Shown here piece by piece: positions 42,504 through 54,849 of a stretch of 64,000 nt of DNA. Source of the stretch: Luteipulveratus mongoliensis (lineage in GTDB: Bacteria > Actinomycetota > Actinomycetes > Actinomycetales > Dermatophilaceae); NCBI RefSeq assembly GCF_001190945.1, contig NZ_CP011112.1, forward strand, positions 4,588,001 through 4,652,000, in the 5' to 3' direction. The notes below the pieces were generated by a model. The model had not been told where the DNA came from. It was given only the letters and a program-made list of their open reading frames with translations, and did no database searches. Within the stretch, counting starts at the first letter, position 1. Every line of letters begins with the position of its first letter. Position numbers and translations under genes: made by a program.

Positions 42504-44446
42504 TGCACCACCCAGACGGCACCGAGGATTGCGACGACGCCCACGAGCATCGTCAGGGCGTAGGACCGGACGTAGCCGTTCTGCACCTTCTTGAGGCGGG
42601 CTGAGGTGCCGCCGATGAGCGCTGCGGTGCCACCCACGGCGCCGTCGACGCCCTTGTTGTCGGCGAACACGAGCGCGCGGGTGAGGTGCAGACCGGGCCG
42701 CTGGAAGACGGCCTCGTTGATGTCGTCCTGGAACAGGTCACGGCGTGCGGACCGGGTGGCCACGGAGCCGACCGGCGGGGTCACCGGCACCTCGTCGCGC
42801 CAGTAGCGCAACCAGGCGAGCGCGGCGCCGAGGACGATGAGCACGAACGTGAGGCCGGTGATCAGCGGCACCGACATCACCGGATCGTGCTCCTCGTGAT
42901 GGCCGACGATGGGTTCGAGCCAGTCGGTGATGACACCGGTCGGGCCGAGCGCGAGACCGAGGAACGCCGAGCCGATCGCCAGGATCATCATCGGGATGGT
43001 CATCGTCAGCGGCGACTCGTGCGGGTGCACGTCGTCAGTCCAGCGGCGCTTGCCGTGGAAGGTCATGAAGAACAGCCGCGACATGTAGAACGCCGTGATG
43101 CCGGCGCCGAAGAGCGCGGCCAGGCCGAAGACCCACGGCCGCCAGCCGTCGCCGACGAACGCCGACTCGATGATCTTGTCCTTGGACCAGAAGCCCGACA
43201 GACCCGGGAAGCCGATGATCGCCAGCCAGCCGAGGCCGAAGGTGATCCACGTAATCTTCATCACCGCGGACAGCCCACCGAAGCGGCGCATGTTGACCTG
43301 GTCGTTCATGCCGTGCATGACAGAACCGGCGCCGAGGAACATGCCGGCCTTGAAGAAGCCGTGCGTGAGCAGGTGGAAGATCGCGAACGCGTAACCGACC
43401 GGACCGAGCCCAGCGGCCAGCACCATGTAGCCGATCTGCGACATCGTCGAGGCGGCCAGCGCCTTCTTCATATCGTCCTTGGCGCAACCGACGATGGCAC
43501 CGAAGAGCAAGGTGATCGCACCGACGATGGTGACGACCAGTCGCGCATCGGGCGCTCCGTCGAAGATCGCGCTGCTGCGCACGATCAGGTAGACACCGGC
43601 GGTGACCATCGTCGCCGCGTGGATCAGGGCGGACACCGGAGTCGGGCCGGCCATGGCGTCACCGAGCCAGCTCTGCAGCGGGAACTGCGCCGACTTGCCG
43701 CAGGCACCGACGAGCAGCAGCAGGCCGATGACCGTGAGCGCTCCCTCGGAGGCGCCGCCGACCGCGGCGTTGACGCCCGCGAAGTCGACCCGACCGAAGG
43801 TGGCGAACATCGCGAAGATCGCCAGCAGCATCCCGGCGTCACCGACACGGTTGACGACGAACGCCTTGTTGGCCGCGGTGGCGTACGCCGGGTTGTGGTT
43901 CCAGAAGCCGATGAGCAGGTACGACGCCAGACCGACGCCCTCCCAGCCGACGAACAGCAGGAGGTAGGAGTCGGCCAGAACCAGCAGCAGCATCGCTGCG
44001 ATGAACAGGTTGAGGTAGGCGAAGAACCGGCGCTTGTCCGGGTCGTGCTCCATGTAGCCCAGGGAGTAGACGTGGATCAGCGAGCCGACGAAGGTGATCA
44101 GCATGACGAACGTCAGCGCCAGCTGGTCGATCTGCAGGCCGGCGTCGAGGTTGAAGCCGCCCGCGGGGATCCACGAGTAGAGGTGCAGGTGCTGGGCACG
44201 CTCCTCCGTGTCGCGGCCCAGCATTTCCACGATCGTGGCGACGCCGACGCCGAAGCTGGCCCAGGCCAGGCCGGTCGCCAGCGGCGGTCCGATCTTGTCG
44301 AGGGCCTTCCCGCCGAGCAGCAGGATCGCGGCACCGGCGAGTGGCAGGGCCACCAGCAGCCAGGCGTACGACGCCATCCCGGTGGCGTCATGCGCTCCGC
44401 CGGTGGACTCAGCCACCAGCGAAGCAGCGGTACTCAGGTGAGACAC
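42500..44446 (-). CDS. nuoL: NADH-quinone oxidoreductase subunit L
   Basis: A 648-residue subunit with the antiporter core and the long lateral helix at the C-terminus typical of Nuo[21 protein letters not shown] (Glu), [20 protein letters not shown] (Lys, Trp-loop), [17 protein letters not shown] and [20 protein letters not shown] are canonical. The last membrane helix (about 620-645) anchors the lateral arm. Begins 10 bp after nuoK, the largest gap in the distal half of the operon. Confidence 0.97.
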   Translation of the reverse strand: MSHLSTAASLVAESTGGAHDATGMASYAWLLVALPLAGAAILLLGGKALDKIGPPLATGLAWASFGVGVATIVEMLGRDTEERAQHLHLYSWIPAGGFNLDAGLQIDQLALTFVMLITFVGSLIHVYSLGYMEHDPDKRRFFAYLNLFIAAMLLLVLADSYLLLFVGWEGVGLASYLLIGFWNHNPAYATAANKAFVVNRVGDAGMLLAIFAMFATFGRVDFAGVNAAVGGASEGALTVIGLLLLVGACGKSAQFPLQSWLGDAMAGPTPVSALIHAATMVTAGVYLIVRSSAIFDGAPDARLVVTIVGAITLLFGAIVGCAKDDMKKALAASTMSQIGYMVLAAGLGPVGYAFAIFHLLTHGFFKAGMFLGAGSVMHGMNDQVNMRRFGGLSAVMKITWITFGLGWLAIIGFPGLSGFWSKDKIIESAFVGDGWRPWVFGLAALFGAGITAFYMSRLFFMTFHGKRRWTDDVHPHESPLTMTIPMMILAIGSAFLGLALGPTGVITDWLEPIVGHHEEHDPVMSVPLITGLTFVLIVLGAALAWLRYWRDEVPVTPPVGSVATRSARRDLFQDDINEAVFQRPGLHLTRALVFADNKGVDGAVGGTAALIGGTSARLKKVQNGYVRSYALTMLVGVVAILGAVWVVQ

Positions 44447-44456
44447 GCCGGCTCCT

Positions 44457-44756
44457 TTACAGCTTCAACAGGTTGGCGTCATCGACCGAGGCCGACCGAC
44501 GCGCACGGAAGATGGCCATGATGATGGCCAGGCCGACAACGACCTCAGCCGCAGCAACGACCATCACGAAGAGTGCGATGACCTGGCCGTCGAGCTGCCC
44601 GTGCATACGGGAGAAGGTGACGAAGGCCAGGTTGGCGGCGTTGAGCATCAGCTCCACGCCCATGAAGACGATGATCGCGTTGCGGCGCAGCAGCACCGTC
44701 GCCGCGCCGATCGAGAAGAGGATCGCCGACAGATAGACGTAGTTGGTCAGACTCAT
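44457..44756 (-). CDS. nuoK: NADH-quinone oxidoreductase subunit K
   Basis: A 99-residue, three-helix subunit. [20 protein letters not shown] carries the membrane Glu conserved in NuoK (E36-type) and [20 protein letters not shown] the second Glu (E72-type); both take part in proton transfer. Normal length. Start overlaps nuoJ stop by 4 bp. Confidence 0.97.
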   Translation of the reverse strand: MSLTNYVYLSAILFSIGAATVLLRRNAIIVFMGVELMLNAANLAFVTFSRMHGQLDGQVIALFVMVVAAAEVVVGLAIIMAIFRARRSASVDDANLLKL

Positions 44757-45553
44757 GCGTCCTCCCCCTTCTCCTCGCTCGTGTGCTCGGTGATCACGTC
44801 ACCGGTCTCGCGCTCGATCTCGGCCGTCGCCTCGGTGTAGGGCGTCGAGCCGCCGATCTGGCCACGCGCTCGCAGCACACGCGAGATGGACAGCTCGGCC
44901 GGCGAACCATCCGGCAGCAGAGCCGGGGTGTCGACCGCGTTGTGCCGGGCGTAGACACCGGGGGCTGGCAGACCGGCGACGTTCTCGCCACTGCGGATGC
45001 GGTGACGGGACCAGTCGGCCTGGCTCGGCTTGCTGGTGAGCCGCTCGCGGTGCGCGAGCAGCATGGCGCCGATGGCCGCGGTGATGAGCAGCGCGCTGGT
45101 CGCCTCGAAAGCCCAGACGTAGTCGCCGAAGATCAGTCGCGCGGCACCACTGACGTTGCCGTCCTGGTTGGCCTCATCGAGCCCGCGCGGGGCTCCGAAG
45201 GTGGCCTTGCCGATCGCGCCGAGGGCGAGCGCGGCCAGGGCCGCCGCGAGCAGCAGGCCCGCCCAGCGCTGTCCTCGGATCGTCTCGACCAGGGAGTCGG
45301 AGGAGTCGACGCCGACGAGCATGATGACGAACAGGAACAGCATCATCACGGCGCCGGAGTAGACGAAGATCTGGATGACGCCAAGGAATTCGGCCTGCTG
45401 GGTGATGTAGAAGACACCCAGGATGATCATGGTCGAGGCCATGCCGACCGCCGCGTGCACCGCCTTGCGAGCGAACAGCAGCGCCAAGGCACCGGCGACC
45501 GCGAGCGGAGCCGCGATCCAGAAGAGTGCGGACTCCGCACCGCCGACGGTCAT
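44753..45553 (-). CDS. nuoJ: NADH-quinone oxidoreductase subunit J
   Basis: A 266-residue subunit. Five membrane helices in the first 170 residues with [20 protein letters not shown] and [20 protein letters not shown], where the pi-bulge helix and conserved Tyr lie. The C-terminal 95 residues form a soluble, charged tail ([14 protein letters not shown] and an acidic end) longer than in E. coli, as usual in actinobacteria. Coupled by 4-bp overlaps to nuoI and nuoK. Confidence 0.96.
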   Translation of the reverse strand: MTVGGAESALFWIAAPLAVAGALALLFARKAVHAAVGMASTMIILGVFYITQQAEFLGVIQIFVYSGAVMMLFLFVIMLVGVDSSDSLVETIRGQRWAGLLLAAALAALALGAIGKATFGAPRGLDEANQDGNVSGAARLIFGDYVWAFEATSALLITAAIGAMLLAHRERLTSKPSQADWSRHRIRSGENVAGLPAPGVYARHNAVDTPALLPDGSPAELSISRVLRARGQIGGSTPYTEATAEIERETGDVITEHTSEEKGEDA

Positions 45554-46176
45554 ACGCCCTCGCCTTTCTCGGCGGCCGCCATCGCGGCCTCGGACTGCTC
45601 CTTCGCCTGGACCCAGCGCTCCTGCTCAGGCGTCGCGCCCGACACCTTGCCCTGGTAGTAGTCGCGCTCCTCCATGCCCTCGACCATCGGGTGCGGCGCG
45701 GGCAGCATGCCGCTCTGCACCGGAGCCAACAGCTGGTCCTTGGTGAAGATGAGGTCGGCGCGGTTGTCGTCCGCGAGCTCGTACTCGTTGGTCATCGTCA
45801 GCGCGCGCGTCGGGCAGGCCTCGATGCACAGTCCGCAGAAGATGCAGCGCAGATAGTTGATCTGGTAGACGCGGCCGTAGCGCTCACCCGGGGAGAAACG
45901 CTCGCCGTCGGCGTCGTTGTTGTCCGCACCCTCGACGAGGATCGCGTCGGCCGGGCAGGCCCAGGCGCACAGCTCGCAGCCGACGCACTTCTCGAGGCCG
46001 TCCGGGTGCCGGTTGAGCTGGTGGCGACCGTGGAAGCGCAGCTGGGTCGGCCGCTTGTCCTCGGGGTACTGCTCGGTCTCGATCTTGCGGAACATCGTCG
46101 CGAAGGTCACGCCGAAGCCGGCGACCTTGGCGCCGAGCCCCGGCTCTTTAGCCTTCTTGGCCTTGTGGTCAGCCAC
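45550..46176 (-). CDS. nuoI: NADH-quinone oxidoreductase subunit I
   Basis: A 208-residue ferredoxin-like subunit carrying clusters N6a and N6b. Two motifs are intact: [16 protein letters not shown] and [16 protein letters not shown]. The N-terminal amphipathic part ([20 protein letters not shown]) lies on the membrane. A C-terminal tail of about 45 residues ([20 protein letters not shown] onward) is longer than in E. coli. Overlaps nuoH by 8 bp. Confidence 0.97.
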   Translation of the reverse strand: MADHKAKKAKEPGLGAKVAGFGVTFATMFRKIETEQYPEDKRPTQLRFHGRHQLNRHPDGLEKCVGCELCAWACPADAILVEGADNNDADGERFSPGERYGRVYQINYLRCIFCGLCIEACPTRALTMTNEYELADDNRADLIFTKDQLLAPVQSGMLPAPHPMVEGMEERDYYQGKVSGATPEQERWVQAKEQSEAAMAAAEKGEGV

Positions 46177-47554
46177 GGTTGTCCTCCGAAACAGGGTCGG
46201 TGGTGTGTGCGGCGGCCAGGGCCGGCACCGGCTCGACCAGTCGCTGGCCGGGCAGCGGCGGCACAGGGTGGCCGCCGGCGAACGGGTCGATCTCCTCGGG
46301 CGGACGATCGGCTTCCTTCAAAGCCTGCTTCTTGACCTGCTGGTTGTCGTAGATCCACGCCGCGGCGAGGACCAGCAAGGCGATGCAGGCGATCACGAAG
46401 AGCGTCGCCCGTGGGAAGTCGCGCCCCAGCACACTGACCCGGCTGTCACCGAGGAAGCCCAGCTCGGCCGCGCGGATGAACGCCACCATGACGACCCAGA
46501 CCAGCGTGGTCGGGATGAGGACCTTCCAGCCCAGCCGCATGAACTGGTCGTAGCGGACACGAGGCAGCGAGCCGCGCAGCCACACGAAGAAGAACATGAA
46601 CAGCCACAGCTTGATGAAGAACCACAGCAGGCCCCACCAGCCGCCGTTGAGCATGCCGTCACCGATGGCCGCGATGCCGGGAGGTGCCGCGGGTCCGCCG
46701 AGGAACAGCGTCGTGGCGAGCGCCGAGACGGTGAACATGTTGACGTACTCACCGAGGAAGAACATCGCGAACTTCAGCGAGGAGTACTCGGTGTGGAAGC
46801 CACCGGTCAGCTCGCCCTCGCCCTCGGCAAGGTCGAACGGCAGACGGTTGGTCTCGCCGACCATCGTGATGACGTAGACGACGAATGAGAAGAACGCCGG
46901 GATGATGTACCAGAGGTCGTTCTGCGCGAGCACGATCTGCGAGGTCGACATCGAGCCGGCGTAGAGGAAGACGGCGACGAGCGCGAGACCCATCGCGATC
47001 TCGTACGAGATCACCTGAGCCGAGCTGCGCAGCCCACCGAGCAGCGGGTAGGTCGAGCCCGAGGACCAGCCGGCCAGCACGATGCCGTAGACACCGACGC
47101 CGGCGACCGCGAGCACCAGCAACGTGGCGACCGGGGTGTCGGTCAGCTGCAGCGGCGTCTTGTGGCCGAACATCCAGACGGTGCCGCCCATCGGGATGAT
47201 CGCGAACGACACGAACGCCATCGCGCCGGCGAGCGCCGGGGCCACCCAGAACATGATCTTGTCGGCGGCTTTGGGGACGATGTCCTCCTTGAGCGCCAGC
47301 TTCACACCGTCGGCGAGCGTCTGCAGCAGACCGAACGGACCCGTCCGGTTGGGGCCGGGACGCTGCTGCATGCGGCCGATCACCCGCCGCTCGAACCAGA
47401 TCACGATCAGCGTGTTGACCAGGAGCACGACGAAGACGAGCAGCGCCTTGATCAGCGACAGCCACCACGGGGTGTCGCTGAAGTCGGCCGTCGGGTTGTC
47501 GGCAGGCTGCGGCAGGGCGGTGGAGTACGCCGCCAGCTGGGTCAGCGTGCTCAT
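46169..47554 (-). CDS. nuoH: NADH-quinone oxidoreductase subunit H
   Basis: A 461-residue NuoH of the main complex. [20 protein letters not shown] and [20 protein letters not shown] are the quinone-channel blocks, and [20 protein letters not shown] the acidic loop. Compared with the second copy (about 328 residues) it has an extra C-terminal membrane segment and a proline-rich cytoplasmic tail ([20 protein letters not shown]). ATG 47554 overlaps the nuoG stop; a dispersed repeat lies only 16 bp upstream, inside nuoG. Confidence 0.97.
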   Translation of the reverse strand: MSTLTQLAAYSTALPQPADNPTADFSDTPWWLSLIKALLVFVVLLVNTLIVIWFERRVIGRMQQRPGPNRTGPFGLLQTLADGVKLALKEDIVPKAADKIMFWVAPALAGAMAFVSFAIIPMGGTVWMFGHKTPLQLTDTPVATLLVLAVAGVGVYGIVLAGWSSGSTYPLLGGLRSSAQVISYEIAMGLALVAVFLYAGSMSTSQIVLAQNDLWYIIPAFFSFVVYVITMVGETNRLPFDLAEGEGELTGGFHTEYSSLKFAMFFLGEYVNMFTVSALATTLFLGGPAAPPGIAAIGDGMLNGGWWGLLWFFIKLWLFMFFFVWLRGSLPRVRYDQFMRLGWKVLIPTTLVWVVMVAFIRAAELGFLGDSRVSVLGRDFPRATLFVIACIALLVLAAAWIYDNQQVKKQALKEADRPPEEIDPFAGGHPVPPLPGQRLVEPVPALAAAHTTDPVSEDNRG

Positions 47555-50043
47555 GCGGCACCTCCGCCGGTCGAGTAGGGCGGAGCGCTAGCGGAGTCCG
47601 TATCGAGACCAGGTGACGCGGACGCCAGCTGGACGATGGATCCGGCGTCAGCGCTGAGTGTCGTACGCACCGTAGAGCCTTCGGAGTTGGTCGGCAGCCA
47701 GACCACGTGGTCGGGCATCTCAGTCACCTCGACCGGCACGGTGATGGTGCCCGTGCGGGTCGACACGGAGATCGCGCCGCCGTCGGTCACACCGGCACCC
47801 TCCGCGGTCGCGGCCGAGACCCGCGCCACCGCGGCGCGCGCGGTGCCGGCCAGGAACGGCTCGTTGTCCTGCAGCCGTCCCTTGTCGAGCATCAGCGGCC
47901 AGGTCGCGAGGACGGCTTCGCCGACCAGCGGTCGCGGCACACCGTTGCTCTTGGCGCGCGGCTTGGGAGCGCGGTCGCCCGTCCAGGGACCCAGCTCGTC
48001 CATCTCGGTGTGGATCTGGTCCAGCGAACGCGTCCCGAGGAACTCGCCCATCTCGCCGGCCAGCAGATCCAGCACCCGGAAGTCGGACATCGCGTTGGAC
48101 TCCAGCGCCTTGTCGAAGGGCCGTACGCGACCCTCCCAGTCCACGAACATGCCCGCCTTCTCCTGGTGCGGAGCCACGGGAAGGACGACATCGGCGTACG
48201 CCGGCACGAGACCCTTGCGGATCTCGAGGGAGACGATGAACGCCCGCTCCAGCGCTGCGGTCGCGACCTTCTGGTCGACCAGGTCGTCCGGGTCGACACC
48301 ACCGATGACGAGCGCGTCGAGCTCGCCCGTGCTGGCGGCCTCCAGGATGGCGGCGGTGTCGCGACCGACGTCGGCGGGCAGGTCCGAGGCGCCCCAGACG
48401 GTGCCCACCTCGGTACGTGCCGCGGCGTCCGCGACCGGACGACCGCCGGGCAGGAGGTTGGGCAGCGCGCCGACCTCGAGCGCACCACGCTCACCGGCGC
48501 GACGCGGGACCCAGGCCACGCGAGCGCCCTTGCTCTCGGCCAGTGCGAGCACGGCGGACAGGCCGCCGGGCACGGTGGCCAGGCGGCTGCCGACGAGGAT
48601 CAGGCTGTCCTTGCCGATGGCCTTGCCGGCCTCGGCCAGCTGGCCCTGACCGTCATCCAGGGCGGCCAGCACCTCGGCCTCGGTGCCCGGAGCCGTCGGG
48701 ATGAGCGTGCCGCCCATCTTCTCCAGGCCACGAGTGGCGTACGGAGAGAGCGAGAAGATCTTGGACTTGTTCGTGCGCCATGCCTTGCGCAGCCGCAGGA
48801 ACAAGATCGCGGCCTCGTCCTCGGGCTCCAGCCCGACGAGCAGGGTCGCCGCGGACTTCTCAACATCGGCGTACGTCACCGACCCGCCCTCGGGGCCGGT
48901 GGCGACGACCGCATGCGCGAGGAACTCCGCCTCCTCGGTGGAGTGCGGGCGGGCGCGGAAGTCGATGTCGTTGGTGCCGAGCACGAGGCGCGCGAACTTG
49001 CTGTACGCGTACGCGTCCTCAGCGCTGATGCGACCACCCGTCAGCACGCCGACGCCCTTGGCGCGAGCCTTCGCCAGGCCCTCGGCGGCAGCGGCCAGAG
49101 CCTCGGGCCAGCCCGAGACCTGCAGCTTGCCGTCGGCGTCGCGCACGAGCGGGGTGTCCAAGCGGTCCTTGGCCGTGGCGTAAGTGAACGCCCAGCGGCC
49201 CTTGTCGCAGTTCCACTCCTCGTTGACGTCCGGGTTGTCCAGCGCCATGCGGCGCAGCACGACACCACGACGGTGGTCCACGCGCAGCGAGCAGCCACCG
49301 GCGCAGTGCTCACACACGCTCGGCGTGGACACCAGGTCGAACGGGCGCGACCGGAAGCGGTAGGCCGCACCGGTCAGTGCACCCACCGGGCAGATCTGCA
49401 CGGTGTTGCCGGAGAAGTAGGAGTCGAACGGCTTCTCCTCGTAGATGCCGACCTGCTGCAGCGCACCACGCTCGATGAGCGCGATGAACGGGTCGCCGGC
49501 GATCTGATCGGAGAAGCGGGTGCAGCGTGCACACAGCACGCAGCGCTCGCGGTCCAGCAGGACCTGCGAGGAGATGTTGATCGGCTTGGGGAAGGTGCGC
49601 TTGATGTCCTCGAAGCGCGACACCTCACGCCCGTTGGACATCGCCTGGTTCTGCAGGGGGCACTCGCCGCCCTTGTCGCAGACCGGGCAGTCCAGCGGGT
49701 GGTTGATGAGCAACAGCTCCATGACGCCGTGCTGCGCCTTGTCGGCGACCTTGGAGGTCTGCTGGGTCTTGACCTCCATACCGTCGCCGACCTCCATGGT
49801 GCAGGAGGCCTGGGGCTTGGGCATCGGCCGCAGCGAGCCGTCCGGTCCCTTGGTCGAGACCTCGACCAGGCACTGACGGCAGGCGCCGACCGGCTCCAGC
49901 AGCGGGTGGTCGCAGAAGCGCGGGATCTGGATGCCGACCTGCTCGGCCGCGCGAATGATCAGCGTGCCCTTGGGGACGCTGACCTCGACGCCGTCGACAG
50001 TGAGCGAGACCTGATCGGTCTTCTGCTCCGAGGTGACAGTCAT
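47551..50043 (-). CDS. nuoG: NADH-quinone oxidoreductase subunit G
   Basis: An 830-residue iron-sulfur subunit. The N-terminal 2Fe-2S domain shows [19 protein letters not shown]; the His-Cys cluster and two 4Fe-4S clusters follow ([39 protein letters not shown]). [17 protein letters not shown] (a four-Cys set) is the extra N7-type cluster region, then the molybdopterin-like fold without the cofactor. Odd: the last 20 residues, including [15 protein letters not shown], are encoded by a dispersed repeat unit (47570-47613). Confidence 0.96.
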   Translation of the reverse strand: MTVTSEQKTDQVSLTVDGVEVSVPKGTLIIRAAEQVGIQIPRFCDHPLLEPVGACRQCLVEVSTKGPDGSLRPMPKPQASCTMEVGDGMEVKTQQTSKVADKAQHGVMELLLINHPLDCPVCDKGGECPLQNQAMSNGREVSRFEDIKRTFPKPINISSQVLLDRERCVLCARCTRFSDQIAGDPFIALIERGALQQVGIYEEKPFDSYFSGNTVQICPVGALTGAAYRFRSRPFDLVSTPSVCEHCAGGCSLRVDHRRGVVLRRMALDNPDVNEEWNCDKGRWAFTYATAKDRLDTPLVRDADGKLQVSGWPEALAAAAEGLAKARAKGVGVLTGGRISAEDAYAYSKFARLVLGTNDIDFRARPHSTEEAEFLAHAVVATGPEGGSVTYADVEKSAATLLVGLEPEDEAAILFLRLRKAWRTNKSKIFSLSPYATRGLEKMGGTLIPTAPGTEAEVLAALDDGQGQLAEAGKAIGKDSLILVGSRLATVPGGLSAVLALAESKGARVAWVPRRAGERGALEVGALPNLLPGGRPVADAAARTEVGTVWGASDLPADVGRDTAAILEAASTGELDALVIGGVDPDDLVDQKVATAALERAFIVSLEIRKGLVPAYADVVLPVAPHQEKAGMFVDWEGRVRPFDKALESNAMSDFRVLDLLAGEMGEFLGTRSLDQIHTEMDELGPWTGDRAPKPRAKSNGVPRPLVGEAVLATWPLMLDKGRLQDNEPFLAGTARAAVARVSAATAEGAGVTDGGAISVSTRTGTITVPVEVTEMPDHVVWLPTNSEGSTVRTTLSADAGSIVQLASASPGLDTDSASAPPYSTGGGAA
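47570..47613. repeat. Dispersed palindromic repeat, copy 2 (inside nuoG 3' end)
   Basis: The unit runs GTCGAGTAGGGCGGAGCG to GTATCGAGACC on the + strand. It is in frame with nuoG on the minus strand and supplies about 14 codons near the end of the protein. The unit continues the same GGTGACGCGG-like flank as the copy at 54850 (AGGTGA after the unit). Confidence 0.85.
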
Positions 50044-51359
50044 GCGTGCACGGTCTCCTTAGCGGACTGCGGGAACAGCACCGACTTCTCCGGCGGGAAC
50101 AGCTCCCACCAGGGCTGGCTCATGCCGGCCTCGAACTCGGGGCGGAAGTACTGCACCGCTGACGTGATGGGCGAGGTCGCGCCGTCGCCGAGGGCGCAGA
50201 ACGACCGGCCGAGGATGTTGTCGCAGACGTCGACCAGCTTGTCGATGTCGTCCTGGGTGCCCTGGCCGTGCTCGAGCCGGGTCATGATCTGCTTCAACCA
50301 GAACGTGCCCTCACGGCAGGGCGTGCACTTGCCGCAGGACTCGTGCGCGTAGAAGTCGGTCCAGCGCGAGACCGCGCGGACGACCGAGACGGTCTCGTCG
50401 AAGATCTGCAGTGCTCGGGTGCCGAGCATGGAGCCGGCCGCGGCGACGGACTCGAAGTCCAACGGCACGTCCCAGTGCGCGTCGGTGAAGATTGGCGTCG
50501 AGGAGCCACCCGGCGTCCAGAACTTCAGCTGGTGACCGTTCCTGATGCCGCCGGCCATGTCGACGAGCTCGCGCAGCGTGATGCCGAGCGGCGCTTCGTA
50601 CTGGCCCGGCCGCGTGACGTGACCGGACAGGCTGAAGATGCCGAAGCCCTTGGACTTCTCGGTGCCCATGTCGCCGAACCAGTCGGCGCCGTGCAGGACG
50701 ATCGGCGGGATCGAGGCGATCGACTCAACGTTGTTGACCACAGTCGGCCGGGCGTACAGACCGGCGACGGCGGGGAACGGTGGCTTGAGGCGCGGCTGCC
50801 CGCGGCGTCCCTCGAGGGAGTCCAGCAGTGCCGTCTCCTCACCGCAGATGTAGGCGCCTGCGCCGGCGTGGACGGTGACCTCCAGGTCGAAGCCGGAGCC
50901 GTGGATGTTCGTGCCGAGGTGACCGGCGGCGTACGCCTCCTCGACCGCGCGCAGCAGCCGACGGTAGACGTGCACGGTCTCACCACGCAGGTAGATGAAT
51001 GCGTGGTTGCAGCCGATGGCGTACGACGTGATCGCGACACCCTCGATGAGGAACTGCGGCGCCGCCATCATCAGCGGGATGTCCTTGCAGGTGCCCGGCT
51101 CGGACTCGTCCGCGTTGACCACCAGGTAGCGGGGGCCGCCGTCCGGAGCAGGCAGGAAGCCCCACTTCATACCGGTCGGGAAGCCTGCGCCGCCACGACC
51201 GCGCAAGCCCGAGTCCTTGGACAGCTGGACGAGGTCCTCGGGCTTCATCGCCAGGGACTTCTTGAGCGCCTGGTAGCCCTCGTTGCGTTCGTACGTCGCC
51301 AGCGTCCAGCTCTGCGGGTCGTCCCAGAACTTGGTGAGGATCGGCGTCAGATCGGTCAC
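50040..51359 (-). CDS. nuoF: NADH-quinone oxidoreductase subunit F
   Basis: A 439-residue subunit that binds FMN and NADH, where electrons enter complex [20 protein letters not shown] is the nucleotide-binding Gly-rich loop, [16 protein letters not shown] the FMN site and [12 protein letters not shown] (with the later Cys in [10 protein letters not shown]) the N3 4Fe-4S cluster. Length and motifs normal. 4-bp overlaps to nuoE and nuoG. Confidence 0.98.
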   Translation of the reverse strand: MTDLTPILTKFWDDPQSWTLATYERNEGYQALKKSLAMKPEDLVQLSKDSGLRGRGGAGFPTGMKWGFLPAPDGGPRYLVVNADESEPGTCKDIPLMMAAPQFLIEGVAITSYAIGCNHAFIYLRGETVHVYRRLLRAVEEAYAAGHLGTNIHGSGFDLEVTVHAGAGAYICGEETALLDSLEGRRGQPRLKPPFPAVAGLYARPTVVNNVESIASIPPIVLHGADWFGDMGTEKSKGFGIFSLSGHVTRPGQYEAPLGITLRELVDMAGGIRNGHQLKFWTPGGSSTPIFTDAHWDVPLDFESVAAAGSMLGTRALQIFDETVSVVRAVSRWTDFYAHESCGKCTPCREGTFWLKQIMTRLEHGQGTQDDIDKLVDVCDNILGRSFCALGDGATSPITSAVQYFRPEFEAGMSQPWWELFPPEKSVLFPQSAKETVHA

Positions 51360-52111
51360 GACTGCTGCTCCTTCGGCTCCTCGGCGGCAGGCTCGGGAGC
51401 CGGCGTCCGGGTGAACTGCTGCTTGCCCGAGGCGATGCGCAGCCCCTCCAGCGAAGCCGGTCCGGCACCGACGCCCTGGTCGGCGCGACCGTCGTTGAAG
51501 CCGGCCAGCACTCGCGACATCTCCTTGAAGGTGCAGACGTTGTCCGCGCCGCGCGTCGGGTGCACCGCCTTGCCGGCCCGCAGGTCGTCCACGAGCTGCT
51601 TGGTCGACTCGGGCGTCTGGTTGTCGAAGAACTCCCAGTTGGTCATCACCACGGGCGCGAAGTCACACGCCGCGTTGCACTCGACGCGCTCGAGGGTGAC
51701 CTTGCCGTCCTCAGTGGTCTCGTCGTGACCGATGCCGAGGTGCTCGGAGACCTCGTCCCAGATCTGGTCGCCGCCCATGATCGCGCAGAGCGTGTTGGTG
51801 CAGACGCCGACGGTGTACTCGCCGTTGGGGTGGCGTTTGTACTGGGTGTAGAACGTCGCGACTCCGCTGACCTCGGCCTCGGAAAGGTCGAGCTGCTCGG
51901 CGCAGAAGGTCACGCCGCGGCCCGTCACGAAACCGTCGACGCTCTGGATGAGGTGCAGCAGCGGGAGCAGGGCCGACCGCTTCTGCGGATAGCGCGCGAT
52001 GACCGCCTCGGCGTCGTGCGCCAGGGACGCCAGCGTCTCGTCGTCGTAGGGCTCTTCGCTGGCGTACAGCGGCGTCAGCTCGTGGAGCGGGCCGTCATGG
52101 AGCTCGGTCAT
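51356..52111 (-). CDS. nuoE: NADH-quinone oxidoreductase subunit E
   Basis: A 251-residue subunit with the thioredoxin-like 2Fe-2S (N1a) domain. Cluster Cys are in [14 protein letters not shown] and [14 protein letters not shown]. The helical N-part ([20 protein letters not shown]) is canonical. A C-terminal tail of about 45 residues rich in Pro, Ala and Glu follows and is likely disordered. Overlaps nuoD and nuoF by 4 bp. Confidence 0.97.
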   Translation of the reverse strand: MTELHDGPLHELTPLYASEEPYDDETLASLAHDAEAVIARYPQKRSALLPLLHLIQSVDGFVTGRGVTFCAEQLDLSEAEVSGVATFYTQYKRHPNGEYTVGVCTNTLCAIMGGDQIWDEVSEHLGIGHDETTEDGKVTLERVECNAACDFAPVVMTNWEFFDNQTPESTKQLVDDLRAGKAVHPTRGADNVCTFKEMSRVLAGFNDGRADQGVGAGPASLEGLRIASGKQQFTRTPAPEPAAEEPKEQQS

Positions 52112-53463
52112 CGGTCCACGCCTCCCATCACGGGGTCGATGCTCGCGACCGCGACGATGACGTCAGCGACGGCACCGCCCTCGGACATCGCGGCGGTGGC
52201 CTGCAGGTTGTTGAAGCTCGGGTCGCGGAAGTGTGCGCGATAAGGGCGCGTCCCGCCGTCGGACACGACGTGACAGCCGAGCTCGCCCTTGGGGCTCTCG
52301 ATGCCGACGTACGCCTGGCCCGCCGGAACCCGGAAGCCCTCGGTCACCAGCTTGAAGTGATGGATGAGCGACTCCATCGACTCACCCATGATCTTGCGGA
52401 TGTGATCGAGGCTGTTGCCCTGACCGTCCGAACCGACCGAGAGCTGCGCCGGCCAGGCGATCTTCTTGTCCTCGACCATGACCGGGCCCGGGTTCGCATC
52501 CAGGCGGTCCAGCGTCTGCTCGACGATCTTGAGCGACTCGTGCATCTCGTTGATCCGGATGCGCAGTCGGCCGTAGGCGTCGCACGTGTCCTCGACCGGG
52601 ACATCGAACTCGTAGTTCTCGTAGCCGCAGTAGGGGTCGGACTTGCGCAGGTCGTGCGGCAACCCGGTCGACCGCAGCACGGGGCCGGTCATGCCGAGCG
52701 CGATGCAGCCCGTCAGGTCGAGGTAGCCGACATCGACGGTGCGGCCCTTGAGGATCGGGTTCTCGAGCAGCAGTGCCTCGAGCTCGTGAATCCCCTTGCG
52801 CAGCAACGGAATCGTCTCGCGGACCTTGTCGATGCAACCGTCGGGCAGGTCCTGCGCCACACCGCCGGGGCGGATGTAGGCGTTGTTCATGCGCAGGCCG
52901 GTGACCATCTCGAAGATCGACAGGATCCGCTCGCGCTCGCGGAAGCCGATCGTCATGACAGTCGTCGCGCCCATCTCCATGCCACCGGTCGCGAGGGCGA
53001 CGAGGTGGGAGGTGATGCGGTTGAGCTCCATCATCATCACGCGGATGGTCGACGCACGCTCCGGGATCTGGTCGGTGATCCCGAGGGCCTTCTCGACCGC
53101 GAGGCAGAACGACGCCTCGTTGAAGAGCGGCATGACGTAGTCCATGCGGGTGCAGAAGGTCACGCCCTGGGTCCAGGTGCGGAACTCCATGTTCTTCTCG
53201 ATGCCGGTGTGCAGGTAGCCGATACCCGCGCGGGCCTCGGTGACCGTCTCGCCGTCCAGCTCGAGGATGAGGCGGAGCACGCCGTGCGTCGACGGGTGCT
53301 GCGGGCCCATGTTGACGACGATGCGTTCTTCGTTGAGCGCCGCCGCTTCGCTGACGACGTCGTCCCAGTCGCCGCCGAACGCGTTGAGCACCGGGGCGTC
53401 GTCGACACCGTCGGCGTGACGGGCTTCTGCCGTCGAGTACACATCTTCTGCTTGAGTGCTCAT
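52108..53463 (-). CDS. nuoD: NADH-quinone oxidoreductase subunit D
   Basis: A 451-residue subunit that forms the quinone site with Nuo[21 protein letters not shown] contains the His loop facing quinone, [40 protein letters not shown], the Tyr-bearing [20 protein letters not shown] and the C-terminal [15 protein letters not shown] are canonical. The N-terminus has about 35 extra residues. ATG overlaps the nuoC stop by one base (TGATG). Confidence 0.98.
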   Translation of the reverse strand: MSTQAEDVYSTAEARHADGVDDAPVLNAFGGDWDDVVSEAAALNEERIVVNMGPQHPSTHGVLRLILELDGETVTEARAGIGYLHTGIEKNMEFRTWTQGVTFCTRMDYVMPLFNEASFCLAVEKALGITDQIPERASTIRVMMMELNRITSHLVALATGGMEMGATTVMTIGFRERERILSIFEMVTGLRMNNAYIRPGGVAQDLPDGCIDKVRETIPLLRKGIHELEALLLENPILKGRTVDVGYLDLTGCIALGMTGPVLRSTGLPHDLRKSDPYCGYENYEFDVPVEDTCDAYGRLRIRINEMHESLKIVEQTLDRLDANPGPVMVEDKKIAWPAQLSVGSDGQGNSLDHIRKIMGESMESLIHHFKLVTEGFRVPAGQAYVGIESPKGELGCHVVSDGGTRPYRAHFRDPSFNNLQATAAMSEGGAVADVIVAVASIDPVMGGVDR

Positions 53464-54272
53464 CAGGTGTACGACCTCCGCTCGTCCGCGGGCGGGATGG
53501 TGGCGCCCTTGTACTCCACCGGAATACCGCCGAGGGGGTAGTCCTTGCGCTGCGGGTGACCCGGCCAGTCGTCGGGCATGAGGATGCGAGTCAGAGCGGG
53601 ATGCCCGTCGAACTCGATCCCGAACATGTCCCAGGTCTCCCGCTCGTGCCAGTCAATGCCGGGATAGACCGAGACGATCGAGGGGATGTGCCGGTCATCG
53701 TCCGGGCACGTCACCTCAAGCCGAATTCGCTTGCTGCCATTGGTGATCGACACGAAGTGGTAGACCGCGTGCAGCTCCGCGCCGGTCTCCTGCGGGTAGT
53801 GCACACCGGAGACACCGAGGCACATCTCGAAGCGCAGGCTCGGCTCGTCACGCAGCGCCTGCGCGATCACCGGCAGGTGCTCACGGCGTACGAAGACGGT
53901 CAGCTCTCCCCGGTCCACGACCACGCGCTCGACCGCGTCGTCGTACGACGTCGCCCCGGTGCGCTGCAGCGCGCCGCCGATGTCGTCGGTCATCTGGTCG
54001 AAGTAGCCGCCGTAGGGCTTGGCCGTCGCACCCGGGAACAGGATCGGCCGCTTGAGGCCGCCGTAACCGCTGGTGTCGTTGCCGAGCGAGGAGCCGAACA
54101 TGCCCTTGCGCTCGCCGACCTGAACCGGCTGGCCGTCCTCGGGCGCCTGCTCCTGCGGGATCACGGCACCTTCTTGGGCGGCCTCCGTGAGGGCCTTCTC
54201 CGGAGCGTCTGCCGGATCCTTCACCGGACCCGTGACCGGATCCCCTGCGGTCGGCTTGTCGTTCTCAGCCAT
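53463..54272 (-). CDS. nuoC: NADH-quinone oxidoreductase subunit C
   Basis: A 269-residue subunit. The signature is [19 protein letters not shown], then [20 protein letters not shown]. The first 75 residues are a low-complexity acidic and Pro-rich extension ([20 protein letters not shown]) not needed for the fold, common in actinobacteria. It begins exactly at the nuoB stop (TGATG). Confidence 0.97.
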   Translation of the reverse strand: MAENDKPTAGDPVTGPVKDPADAPEKALTEAAQEGAVIPQEQAPEDGQPVQVGERKGMFGSSLGNDTSGYGGLKRPILFPGATAKPYGGYFDQMTDDIGGALQRTGATSYDDAVERVVVDRGELTVFVRREHLPVIAQALRDEPSLRFEMCLGVSGVHYPQETGAELHAVYHFVSITNGSKRIRLEVTCPDDDRHIPSIVSVYPGIDWHERETWDMFGIEFDGHPALTRILMPDDWPGHPQRKDYPLGGIPVEYKGATIPPADERRSYT

Positions 54273-54826
54273 CAGGCGAGGAGTCCCTTCATGGCGTGCG
54301 TGGGTGTCGCCTCGAGCGCGGCCTTCTCAGCAGCGCGCGCCGCCTCGACCCGGTTGACGCCGAGCTTGCCGCCCTGGATCTGCTCGTGCAGCTCCAGGAT
54401 CGCGTTGAGCAGCATCTGCGGTCGCGGCGGACAGCCGGGCAGGTAGACGTCGACCGGGATGATGTGGTCGACGCCCTGGACGATCGCGTAGTTGTTGAAC
54501 ATGCCGCCCGAGCTGGCGCAGACACCCATCGAGATGACCCACTTGGGCTCCGGCATCTGGTCGTAGACCTGGCGGACGACCGGCGCCATCTTCTGGCTCA
54601 CCCGGCCGGCCACGATCATCAGGTCAGCCTGGCGCGGCGTCGCGCTGAAGCGCTCCATACCGAAGCGGGCGATGTCGTAGTCGGGCGTGCCGACGGCCAT
54701 CATCTCGATCGCACAGCAGGCCAGACCGAACGTCGCCGGCCAGACCGAGCTCTTGCGCATGTAGCCGGCCAGCTGCTCGACCGTGGTCAGCAGGAAGCCC
54801 GCGGGGAGCTTCTCTTCGATACCCAC
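54272..54826 (-). CDS. nuoB: NADH-quinone oxidoreductase subunit B
   Basis: A 184-residue subunit with cluster N2: [25 protein letters not shown] and [11 protein letters not shown] give the four Cys ligands. [20 protein letters not shown] is the normal amphipathic N-terminus, in contrast to the broken N-terminus of the copy at 5809-6306. SD GGAAGGAAC lies before ATG 54826, needed because a 109-bp repeat block separates it from nuoA. Confidence 0.97.
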   Translation of the reverse strand: MGIEEKLPAGFLLTTVEQLAGYMRKSSVWPATFGLACCAIEMMAVGTPDYDIARFGMERFSATPRQADLMIVAGRVSQKMAPVVRQVYDQMPEPKWVISMGVCASSGGMFNNYAIVQGVDHIIPVDVYLPGCPPRPQMLLNAILELHEQIQGGKLGVNRVEAARAAEKAALEATPTHAMKGLLA

Positions 54827-54849
54827 TTCAGTTCCTTCCGACGTGGCCG

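Noticed and set aside
42686-44521. Long open frame (611 codons) on the + strand opposite nuoL/nuoK
   Set aside because: Low-complexity Arg/Asp/Glu/Gln composition produced by the antisense of membrane-protein codons; no start signal or recognisable fold.
47707-50352. Long open frame (881 codons) on the + strand opposite nuoG and nuoF
   Set aside because: Composition is typical of a high-GC shadow frame (Arg/Gly/Val/His-rich, no domain), and it lies entirely opposite two genes with intact motifs.
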